28,281 nt of DNA, from NCBI GenBank assembly GCA_964648115.1, contig CAZYME010000032.1:1-28281 (forward strand), given 5' to 3'. Position 1 is the first letter of the stretch. Each line of letters begins with the position of its first letter. Shown one piece after another: positions 17,671 through 23,981 of the stretch. The notes under the pieces were generated by a model that worked only from the letters and a program-made list of their open reading frames with translations, was not told where the DNA came from and did not search any database. Source of the stretch: CAZYME01 sp964648115 (lineage in GTDB: Bacteria; Pseudomonadota; Gammaproteobacteria; Legionellales; Legionellaceae). Both the position numbers and the translations under genes were made by a program.

Positions 17671-17925
17671 CTATCTATATCCGCGATAACCATAGCGATA
17701 CCCTGGTGCATAGAAACTAGAAGCCCACCCGCCATATCCAAGATAGGTTCCATCTCCAATATCATCGTTACCCGTTCCATACTGGTAGCCCACTGTATAA
17801 CCAGTGTACCCGGTATTATATTCCGTATACCCTGTTGTTGGGACACTAGGAGCTGTGGTAATTGTGCAATTGCTAAGTAGTACTGCCGAGAAAACAATAG
17901 AAGGAACTGAAATTAGTTTTTTCAT
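17671..17925 (-). CDS. Small Gly/Tyr-rich lipoprotein
   Basis: No family recognised. It has 84 aa from the ATG at 17925, chosen because AAGGATG lies five bases before it and a proper signal peptide follows (MKKLISVPSIVFSAVLLSNC). Cys20 in LLSNC is a plausible lipobox cysteine. The mature part starts with a short Thr/Pro segment, then carries repeated GY-type units (TGYTEY, TGYTGYTVGY, YLGYGGW, GYRYGYRGYR) and ends in a basic Tyr/Arg/Gly tail. Residue +2 is Thr, so outer-membrane sorting is expected. The protein is too short and low-complexity for a function call. It lies between efp (convergent) and the 235-aa periplasmic protein gene (same strand, 92-bp gap). Confidence 0.75.
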   Translation of the reverse strand: MKKLISVPSIVFSAVLLSNCTITTAPSVPTTGYTEYNTGYTGYTVGYQYGTGNDDIGDGTYLGYGGWASSFYAPGYRYGYRGYR

Positions 17926-18021
17926 GATCACATCCTTGTATCCGTATACAAAGAGTATGAAATATGATCTTAGATTAAGCAAATTGGAGGCCAAGATAAA
18001 TTTTGGAGGCTAGGAGGTGGT

Positions 18022-18729
18022 TTAAGCGTGTTTCAACATTTTGACTTGGGCTGCTAATTGGCTATACCCTGCCTCAACATTAACATAATTTCTAGTTGCT
18101 AAATACACTGACAAAGAACCATCATCTGTAGCCTCAGAGGCTTGCCAAATACTATTAAAATTTAATTTTTTCAAGCGCACGTAATCGCTCTTTTGAGTCA
18201 CCAGATAAAAATTTCGAGAAGAGAGGCCTTGATTAAAATTTAATGCGCGGGCATCAGAAGCTAAATTTCGGCCGGGAAAATAATTCTTGAGTGAGTAGAA
18301 TTCGTTGTTGTGCACAGCAATAATTTTACCTTTAGGTAATAGTGCTTTAATTTTGTTGGCTAATTTCTTTACTTCGGCATGCGCAGACGGCGTATAGTTA
18401 CCAAATCGCATCAATGATTTTTTAATGCCCCTATCTGTAAAAATACGATTGGGATCAAATTCATACCGTTTATTACGGCTGTGAAAAACCACGTTACGTC
18501 GACCTAAGTGTACTAGTGTTAATATGCTACCCCCTTCAGCTTTTATAACAGCTTTTGCTGCTTGGAGCGCAGTAGTTTCATTTTGGTGCAAGTGAACAAA
18601 AGCCTTGCCTTTCCCATGTTGCTGTTTTTGAATAATGACAATTGAACTACCTATTTTTACAAGATAGCTACTTGCATAAACTGGATTCAGGCCTAAAAAC
18701 AATAACAACAAAGCATAGATACGCGTCAT
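18022..18729 (-). CDS. Periplasmic protein with M14-like (carboxypeptidase) motifs
   Basis: A 235-aa exported protein from the ATG at 18729; a TTG two codons upstream is the alternative. Residues 1-19 form a signal peptide (hydrophobic core ALLLLFLGL, end VYASS). Motifs suggest a small zinc carboxypeptidase or aspartoacylase-type fold: HLHQNE (HxxE at His48-Glu51), FDPNRIFT with Asn94-Arg95, His140 in AVHNN and Glu219 in VNVEAGY. These match in order and roughly in spacing the H-E-NR-H-E pattern of M14/AstE enzymes (AstE ligands His53, Glu56, His147). This is inference from motifs; I do not recognise a named family. No clear ribosome site; a hairpin abuts the start codon. Confidence 0.85.
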   Translation of the reverse strand: MTRIYALLLLFLGLNPVYASSYLVKIGSSIVIIQKQQHGKGKAFVHLHQNETTALQAAKAVIKAEGGSILTLVHLGRRNVVFHSRNKRYEFDPNRIFTDRGIKKSLMRFGNYTPSAHAEVKKLANKIKALLPKGKIIAVHNNEFYSLKNYFPGRNLASDARALNFNQGLSSRNFYLVTQKSDYVRLKKLNFNSIWQASEATDDGSLSVYLATRNYVNVEAGYSQLAAQVKMLKHA

Positions 18730-18763
18730 GAGCAAAATTCAACATTAAGATTAAATTTTGCTC
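18730..18763 (-). promoter_or_regulatory. Stem-loop directly before a start codon
   Basis: On the minus strand GAGCAAAATT and AATTTTGCTC form a perfect 10-bp stem around a 14-base loop; the stem ends at the base next to the ATG at 18729. No Shine-Dalgarno sequence is visible. If folded in the mRNA it would occupy the ribosome-binding region. Confidence 0.45.
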
Positions 18764-19121
18764 ATTTTACCTGAATTTAGCTTAAACAGCAACTGAAGTA
18801 GCTTGGAGGTAGTGGAGGTATAGGCAATGACTCCCTGCGTATCTGAGCCGCATCTTACATTCACTGTGGTGACTTATGAAATACATTAGGTTCCCTGAAA
18901 GAGCAGGTATACACACAGCATCTCAAAGCAATCTCCATATCTGTATTTATATTTTGGTTCATCCAGAGTAAATCATCGCCCATATGATTAATAATAGACC
19001 ACAATTGTCGCTTGTAGCAGGAATTGAGGCATAAAATTCTACAGAGGCAAAATCACATAAAGCTGGTATCATTGTTTATGGGCAGAGCGTGGCCATGTTA
19101 AATAAGCAAAGGATTAATGCT
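18764..19121. other. Intergenic region without a recognised gene
   Basis: Together with the stem-loop at 18730-18763 this is the longest non-coding spacer of the window, between two divergent genes for exported proteins. I see no open frame with a credible ribosome site, no tRNA-like fold and no long repeat. It should hold the promoters of both genes, but no strong -35/-10 pair stands out. A GTG at 19089 and an ATG at 19095 extend the downstream frame but are poorer starts. Confidence 0.6.
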
Positions 19122-19847
19122 ATGAGACGACTGGTATTCTGGATCTTACTGTTGGTGTTACCCCTATCCCATGCAAAACCCCTGTTAATTGGCACCACCA
19201 GCCAAAATCCACCTTTTAACTCTATAGCAGATCAGAAAGATCATTTTTATGGCTTTGATATTGATATCATGGGGGAGATTTGTGGGCGCCTTAAATTAGA
19301 ATGTAGATTTACACCTGTTCTCTTCAATGATTTATTTACGGAATTAGCGGCCAACAAAATTGATCTGGCCATAGCAGCCATTATTATTACTCCCAATAGG
19401 CAGCAACAATTTCTTTTTAGTCTTCCTTATCTAAAAAGTACCGCTCAATTTTTGGCCAAACAAGAGTCTATGCTAAGTACTCCTGAGAATATAATAAATA
19501 AAAAGGTAGGTGCTCGTCTGGGAACCCCTTTTGCTGATCTTGCACGAGAGATATACCAAAATAAAATTACTATTGTAGAGTACCCAGATATTGCTGAACT
19601 TTTAAATGGGCTAAACAATAACAAAGTCGACACTATACTTATGGATGCTGAGGCTGCAAAAAATTGGGTTTCAAATAATAGTAACTTATATAAACTCGTG
19701 GGCACACAAATCCCCGTAGGCAATGGTTATGGGATAATGGCAAACCCAGATCAAGGTAAGTTAATAGCACAAATAAACCAGATTCTACTTAATATAGAAG
19801 CTGATGGAACGTACCTTAAGATATACAGTCGCTATTTTGCTAACTAA
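19122..19847 (+). CDS. Periplasmic amino-acid binding protein (ABC transporter, SBP family 3)
   Basis: Solute-binding protein of polar amino-acid ABC importers, most like the arginine/lysine/glutamine binders (ArtJ, HisJ, GlnH). From the ATG at 19122 it has 241 aa: signal peptide MRRLVFWILLLVLPLSHA, then KPLLIGTTSQNPPFNSI, FYGFDIDIMGEICGRL (the GFDIDL-type motif), FTELAANKIDLAIAAIIITP (the L..GKIDAIIAGM..T motif), KKVGARLGTPFADLA and KVDTILMDAEAAKNW. The ATG is preferred over GTG 19089 and ATG 19095, because AAAGGA stands eight bases before it and the signal peptide starts at once. No permease or ATPase gene is adjacent, so it either serves a distant transporter or has another role. Convergent with yajQ. 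Confidence 0.92.
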   Translation: MRRLVFWILLLVLPLSHAKPLLIGTTSQNPPFNSIADQKDHFYGFDIDIMGEICGRLKLECRFTPVLFNDLFTELAANKIDLAIAAIIITPNRQQQFLFSLPYLKSTAQFLAKQESMLSTPENIINKKVGARLGTPFADLAREIYQNKITIVEYPDIAELLNGLNNNKVDTILMDAEAAKNWVSNNSNLYKLVGTQIPVGNGYGIMANPDQGKLIAQINQILLNIEADGTYLKIYSRYFAN

Positions 19848-19854
19848 AATGTGG

Positions 19855-19919
19855 CACTTCGTTGTAATAGGTCACGGGGTATAAAATTTCGCATGCCACC
19901 TGACCTGTTACACTTCGTT
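19855..19919. repeat. 9-bp direct repeats flanking a 47-bp segment with inverted ends
   Basis: CACTTCGTT occurs at 19855-19863 and 19911-19919. Between them the segment starts GTAATAGGTCA and ends TGACCTGTTA, imperfect inverted repeats. This is the pattern of a tiny insertion with target duplication, or the footprint of a deleted one. It could also be chance in a spacer that already contains repeat DNA. Confidence 0.4.
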
Positions 19920-19933
19920 AAGGATAAAACCCT

Positions 19934-20051
19934 CTTGTCCGCAGGATTCAGTGTTACGAAGACCATACGTCTCCGAATAACTGGATACCGCGGACAAGCC
20001 GCGGTACGTCCGGGCTCTGAGTGTCAAGAAAAACTTAAGGTGAATTGTAAG
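19934..20051. repeat. Palindromic MITE-like element, truncated copy
   Basis: Bases 19941-20047 align without gaps to 23043-23149 with 8 differences in 107 (about 92 % identity), in the same orientation. The internal hairpin TACCGCGG-acaag-CCGCGGTA and the right terminal repeat are kept; the left terminal repeat found in the other copy is absent. It lies between the convergent binding-protein gene and yajQ. A frame that runs through it (19851-20057) has no support as a gene. Confidence 0.85.
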
Positions 20052-20067
20052 ACGTAGGGAGGTTGGG

Positions 20068-20553
20068 CTAATCTCGAAAATTATTAAATTGCAAAGGCAA
20101 TTCAATATCAGATTTTTTTAGAAGGGCGATGCATTCTTGTAAATCATCACGGTTTTTTCCTGTGACACGTACCTTATCGCCTTGAATAGAGGCTTGTGCT
20201 TTGATTTTATTATCTTTTATGAGTTTGACAATCTCTTTTGCGACCGGTTGATCAATACCCTGCTTAAATGTCATTGTCAGAGAATAGAACTTACCGCTGT
20301 GAACAGGCTTATCTTCAATATCAACACCGGAAGAGCTTACCCCACGTTTTGTGCAGTGATTGCGAAATAAATCCTCTAATTGCCGAACTTGGAAATCCGA
20401 TTCGCTTTTCAATGTCACGGATAAATCACTTAATTCAAGACTTGCTACGACGCCACGGAAATCGAAACGAGTGCTTACTTCACGAGTTGCATTCTCCACA
20501 GCATGGCGCAATTCAACTTCATTAACTTCAGAAACAATATCAAAAGAAGGCAT
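20068..20553 (-). CDS. yajQ: YajQ family nucleotide-binding protein
   Basis: Member of the YajQ/UPF0234 family of small cytoplasmic proteins with two ferredoxin-like halves; some members bind cyclic di-GMP and act with a transcription factor, others bind nucleic acid. It has 161 aa (163 in E. coli). Visible marks: MPSFDIVSEVNEVELRHAVE at the N-terminus, STRFDFRGV, FYSLTMTFKQGIDQPVAKEI and VRVTGKNRDDLQECIALLK, with a C-terminus ending LPLQFNNFRD as is typical. It lies 46 bp downstream of the amidotransferase gene on the same strand, so the two are probably co-transcribed. Confidence 0.96.
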   Translation of the reverse strand: MPSFDIVSEVNEVELRHAVENATREVSTRFDFRGVVASLELSDLSVTLKSESDFQVRQLEDLFRNHCTKRGVSSSGVDIEDKPVHSGKFYSLTMTFKQGIDQPVAKEIVKLIKDNKIKAQASIQGDKVRVTGKNRDDLQECIALLKKSDIELPLQFNNFRD

Positions 20554-20599
20554 GGGTTTCTCGACTTAAGTACGTGTAGTGAGAATTATACTTTGCAAC

Positions 20600-21454
20600 T
20601 TATAAAGCACGCAATTGAATACTTAAGTCAGAATCTACTATCACCAAATGATTAGGAGGGACATCATGCCATTCCGTGTGGAAAGGAGTCAGTTTTTCAG
20701 ATGTAATCAAGAGGCTACCTGGTTTGCCATCAGTGGGCAGCATATGGTAGCGCCCATCTTTCGCGATAAACCCCTTCCCTACTGAATAGTGCATTGTTTC
20801 GGGAGTGATTTTTTTATCGCTACAATAGCGGGTCGCCCATATTTGTTTACCATTGGTAAGACAAACATTGAAATAAGAAGGTTCAGAGGCGGCATCACTA
20901 TATTTTTCTACCAATTGACCAATTTTTTTTAGCGTTGCTTCTAGGACATCGGCAACTACAGATATTTTTGTTAAATCCTTGCCTTTAGATAACTGCAAAA
21001 ACAAAGCAAATAAATGCTCTGAATCTGTTTCTCCTTGAATCCAATTATAAATATCATCATCCAACAAGTGGCGTAAATGGCGTTTAATTGCGATAAAATT
21101 CGCAATCCCACCATTGTGCATCAGCATCCAATCCTCATGAATGAAGGGGTGGCAGTTGTACCGTGTCACACCACCAGCACTCGCAGCGCGAACATGTGCA
21201 AAAAAACAAGGTGACTTAATTTTAGCAGTCAAGTGCAACAGATTACTATCATTCCAAGCCGGAGATATGGAAGTAAATAAGGCTGGAGCCGGGCTAATAT
21301 CTGGAGCGTACCATCCTACGCCAAACCCATCGCCATTAGTGGGGATGGTGGATTCTCGCGCATGTAGGCTCTGCATTACAATGGAATTACGTGGTTTAAC
21401 CAGCACATCCTCTAATAAAACTTCATACCCTAAATAAGCCACTAATCGACACAT
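20600..21454 (-). CDS. yafJ: Class II glutamine amidotransferase, YafJ/EgtC-like
   Basis: Ntn-hydrolase of the class II glutamine amidotransferase type, with no attached synthetase domain. It has 284 aa. After removal of Met1, Cys2 (MCRLVAYLGYE) is the nucleophile. Other marks: GDGFGVGWYAPD from 41, FAHVRAAS at 85-92, NCHPF at 100-104, MHNGGIANF at 112-120 and GETDSEHLFALF from 141. These match YafJ and EgtC proteins. EgtC acts in ergothioneine synthesis, but no egt genes are nearby, so the substrate is unknown. It is upstream of yajQ in a likely two-gene operon and divergent from the deaminase gene at 21694. Confidence 0.9.
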   Translation of the reverse strand: MCRLVAYLGYEVLLEDVLVKPRNSIVMQSLHARESTIPTNGDGFGVGWYAPDISPAPALFTSISPAWNDSNLLHLTAKIKSPCFFAHVRAASAGGVTRYNCHPFIHEDWMLMHNGGIANFIAIKRHLRHLLDDDIYNWIQGETDSEHLFALFLQLSKGKDLTKISVVADVLEATLKKIGQLVEKYSDAASEPSYFNVCLTNGKQIWATRYCSDKKITPETMHYSVGKGFIAKDGRYHMLPTDGKPGSLLITSEKLTPFHTEWHDVPPNHLVIVDSDLSIQLRAL

Positions 21455-21628
21455 AGCAACTCCTTGTTATTTCGAATAATTATAGCCTATCAATGCTAAA
21501 CTGCCGATATAAACCGCCAAATAGTGCGCCATGAATACAATCTGATCAATTAATTTCATATGATGACGCCCCCCTTTTTTTGAAGTTGCTAAAAGTAAAA
21601 GTGTTTTTTTAATGAAACATCAAGCTCT

Positions 21629-21662
21629 CTTAATGCTCCATTAAGCATTCGTGGCATATAAT
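21629..21662 (+). promoter_or_regulatory. Putative promoter with PmrA-like box upstream of the deaminase gene
   Basis: TATAAT at 21657-21662 is a good -10 about 30 bp before the ATG, followed by a run of TA repeats. At the -35 position (21629-21648) stands CTTAATGCT-cc-ATTAAGCAT. Its two halves start 11 bp apart, the arrangement of the Legionella PmrA site (cTTAATatT-N2-cTTAATatT); I count 7/9 and 5/9 matches. The same bases also form a small inverted repeat (AATGCT/AGCATT). PmrA control is tentative. Confidence 0.4.
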
Positions 21663-21693
21663 ATATATATTACACAGCAAAGTCGTGTTTACC

Positions 21694-22950
21694 ATGCGAT
21701 TAGAAACGTTATTAGCTCTACTAGCAGAAGAAAGACTGAAACGAGGCCAAGATGCCCTTGGCAAACAGCCTATTTCCAAGGAAGAGGTTAATACAATACG
21801 TTTTAAAGGAATTTCTGACGATGAAATGGCTGAGTATGTGGTTCCTCGCCTAGTTCAATGGGAAATCGACGGTGATTTTTCAAAACAAAACCTTAACGCA
21901 TTCCTTCAGACATCTTCAGATATCCACCTATCACCAGACCCAGTACGTCATGAGGTTGATAAAACTACTGAACAACGTCGAATGGACAGCCTTTCTAGAC
22001 TGCTTAAAGTCGCTAATACCATTACACCCTGTATAGCCATAGCGTTTTATAAGGGAGAGCTAATCATTGCCTCAAACTCGCCTAGAGATAAAACAGAACT
22101 TGAACTAACAGATTACCTGTCTAAGAAAATGGTAATTATTCAAAATTTTCTATCAGCACTTGCTAAAGATGTGAGTTACGAACCGGGTGCAGCTAAAATT
22201 AGCATTCAGTTTTCAACACGCGCAAAATTGTTGGCACATCAAGCGGTTAAGCTTCTGATGTCTGAAGACTGCGGCGGCGTAGGTGAAATATTACCCTCTA
22301 AAGCTCACCGTAAATATACCAGTACAAAAGAACATTTAAAAAATGCATTGTTTAAGCTGGGGCAATCCTATTTACTTGGTTTATACACTAATGGTGCACA
22401 AGGATTTAGCCGGGAAGATATACGAGCTTTATCTTCCCGCGCCATCACCGTTATTACTCCAAATGTTGAGGAACTTGGAACCCTAGAGCTCCACGCTGAG
22501 CAAGCTATTCTCCATTATTTAAACGAGACTTATAACTTTGAAAAGGAAGCCTCAGTATCTAAGGTTAATATCGGGATATCAAAATTATGTTGCCAAGCGT
22601 GTTACGCAGTCTTGAATAGATCTGAAAAAGTTGCATTTCGCGGTAGCCATGACATGGAGTTCCCTAATGTTCTTGACATAGGTACAGGTGTTGCTTTTGC
22701 GGGTATCAGGACCAAAAAAACTGCTGACCCTTACCCATCAGATAGTGAGAGTGAATGTGAGTTTTTTGAGCCAGAAGATGAAACAGGTGAAGATGCGATA
22801 TTTGCTGTACCTTCATTAGAAGACCTTCTAAAAACTAGTCGTGTTCCCAGCCGCACATCAGGTGAAAAACATAGGCTATTTAAGCCTTGCCAAGACAAAG
22901 TGGATGAGACTGCATCTGCATCAAAACTGGGGCAACCCCTACCACCCTGA
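21694..22950 (+). CDS. OTT_1508-like deaminase domain protein, candidate effector
   Basis: A 418-aa protein from the ATG at 21694 (a GTG three codons upstream is the alternative; neither has a strong ribosome site). Residues 240-340 carry the zinc site of the cytidine-deaminase fold: ELHAEQAIL with His267 and Glu269, and GISKLCCQACYAVL with Cys300 and Cys303 (CxxC; Cys299 is additional). The HAE plus SKxCCxxC pattern is that of the OTT_1508-like family found in Orientia, Wolbachia, Legionella and fungi, not of housekeeping cytidine, guanine or tRNA deaminases. The N-terminal 230 residues are mostly helical and not recognised. The C-terminal 80 residues are polar and acidic (DSESECEFFEPEDETGEDA). 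No signal peptide. A type IV secreted role is inferred from family and genus; the substrate is unknown. Confidence 0.85.
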   Translation: MRLETLLALLAEERLKRGQDALGKQPISKEEVNTIRFKGISDDEMAEYVVPRLVQWEIDGDFSKQNLNAFLQTSSDIHLSPDPVRHEVDKTTEQRRMDSLSRLLKVANTITPCIAIAFYKGELIIASNSPRDKTELELTDYLSKKMVIIQNFLSALAKDVSYEPGAAKISIQFSTRAKLLAHQAVKLLMSEDCGGVGEILPSKAHRKYTSTKEHLKNALFKLGQSYLLGLYTNGAQGFSREDIRALSSRAITVITPNVEELGTLELHAEQAILHYLNETYNFEKEASVSKVNIGISKLCCQACYAVLNRSEKVAFRGSHDMEFPNVLDIGTGVAFAGIRTKKTADPYPSDSESECEFFEPEDETGEDAIFAVPSLEDLLKTSRVPSRTSGEKHRLFKPCQDKVDETASASKLGQPLPP

Positions 22951-22991
22951 AGAATTTATGTTTTGATTATATTTTGGATCCCTCACTTTAT

Positions 22992-23153
22992 CTTCCAATT
23001 AGCCTTAAGTTTTTTTGACAACGGAAGGCCTGCGGCTTGACCGCAGGATCCAGTGATGTGAAGACCAGACGTCTCCGAATAACTGGATACCGCGGACAAG
23101 CCGCGGTACGTCGGGGCTCTGAGTGTCAAGAAAAACTTAAGGCTAATTGGAAG
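22992..23153. repeat. 162-bp palindromic MITE-like element with terminal inverted repeats
   Basis: The terminal inverted repeats are 22992-23020 and 23124-23153; they are identical except for one extra base. The whole element is a long imperfect palindrome centred on AGACGTCT (23067-23074), with two inner hairpins, CCTGCGG-cttga-CCGCAGG and TACCGCGG-acaag-CCGCGGTA. It is flanked by CACTTTAT (22984-22991) and CACTTTGT (23154-23161), a possible 8-bp target duplication with one change. It contains no open frame. A truncated copy lies at 19934-20051. Confidence 0.9.
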
Positions 23154-23201
23154 CACTTTGTTCGGGATGACGTGCCTTTGTGAACACAGAACAAAGAAGT
23201 A

Positions 23202-23717
23202 CTAAGCTGGCCCGGCTTGATGTGTGGGTTGCTTCTCAGCTTCTAATAGCAAGGAAGCTAGTAAGGTATTCTCGATAAATTTCTCCGCGGCCTTTGGCTC
23301 CGTAAATCCTCGTGAATTTAACTTTGCAATAGTTTCTCTATTTATTGCGCTCCCCTTCTCTTGTGCTTGCGTTTCCTGAATTTGAGCCCGGGTTAAACAT
23401 TCCTGCGCTTCTATATAAGCTCTGATCTGCCCTTTTGTATTAGATGCTTGTCGCGCTAGTAAAGCCATTTCAAAATAGGCTTCCGCCAATAAAATTAATG
23501 AGGCTATTTTATATTCAGGTACATCACTTTTAAGAGATTTATATACTTGTGCTATTTCTTTTAATAATTTACGCAACGCTTGGGCAGTCACTTCAAACGC
23601 GCTTCCTGCCTTTGATTCTTGTATTGATAATAATTGATTTTTGCACGCTAGAATATCTGCTTCACCAGTTTGTGGAGCTTCATGTGGTGAAGCCTTGGGG
23701 TTAACAATGCGAGCCAT
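23202..23717 (-). CDS. Hypothetical helical protein, 171 aa
   Basis: No family recognised. Soluble, rich in Ala, Glu, Lys and Gln, and predicted to be nearly all helix. The segment from about 70 to 110 (ASLILLAEAYFEMALLAR, then RAYIEAQECLTRAQ) has the small-large residue rhythm of a TPR-like helical pair, but no full repeat can be claimed. The N-terminus MARIVNPKASPHEAPQTGEA and C-terminus KQPTHQAGPA are polar and look disordered. No signal peptide or membrane segment. The start ATG has only a weak ribosome site, but a good promoter lies about 30 bp upstream. It stands alone between the 162-bp element and another palindromic repeat. A genus-specific or secreted protein is possible. Confidence 0.75.
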   Translation of the reverse strand: MARIVNPKASPHEAPQTGEADILACKNQLLSIQESKAGSAFEVTAQALRKLLKEIAQVYKSLKSDVPEYKIASLILLAEAYFEMALLARQASNTKGQIRAYIEAQECLTRAQIQETQAQEKGSAINRETIAKLNSRGFTEPKAAEKFIENTLLASLLLEAEKQPTHQAGPA

Positions 23718-23746
23718 AAGTTATCTTAATAAAAAAAACCACCAAT

Positions 23747-23776
23747 ATTGTAGCACAAATTTTAAGCATTCTTCAA
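23747..23776 (-). promoter_or_regulatory. Sigma-70-type promoter of the 171-aa gene
   Basis: On the minus strand TTGAAG (23771-23776) and TACAAT (23747-23752) are separated by 18 bp, a good match to the -35/-10 consensus. The -10 box ends about 30 bp before the ATG at 23717. Confidence 0.6.
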
Positions 23777-23892
23777 CTAACAATAACACGGAAAATTAAC
23801 ACCACTTTCATTCATGGGCCCATTTCTGCAAACGTACAAGCAGTAGTTTTGCAGTTTATTTATCAAATATACATTTTTATGTAACCGCATTC

Positions 23893-23974
23893 GTAGCCTG
23901 GTTGGCGCGTTGGCGACAGCCGGGAACAGTGGTGAGGAAAACCCGGATGTCCGCCTTGCGGCCATCCAGGCTAG
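23893..23974. repeat. Degenerate palindromic repeat, copy 3
   Basis: The left arm starts GTAGCCTGGTTGGC and reaches CCGGG at 23923; the right arm runs from CCCGGATG to CCAGGCTAG at 23974. They are imperfect reverse complements. The outer and inner ends are like those of the element at 9036-9117. It ends eight bases before the stop of the amidohydrolase gene, so it may shape that gene's 3' end. Confidence 0.7.
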
Positions 23975-23981
23975 AAACATA

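Noticed and set aside
17553..17897. 114-aa minus-strand frame overlapping the lipoprotein gene
   Set aside because: It runs into efp and lacks a signal peptide or ribosome site; the 84-aa frame with AAGGATG and a lipobox is better. Not fully excluded.
19851..20057. 68-aa plus-strand frame after the binding-protein gene
   Set aside because: It lies almost wholly inside the truncated palindromic repeat and has no ribosome site.
20182..20569. Several plus-strand frames opposite yajQ
   Set aside because: They mirror the conserved yajQ gene and have no independent support.
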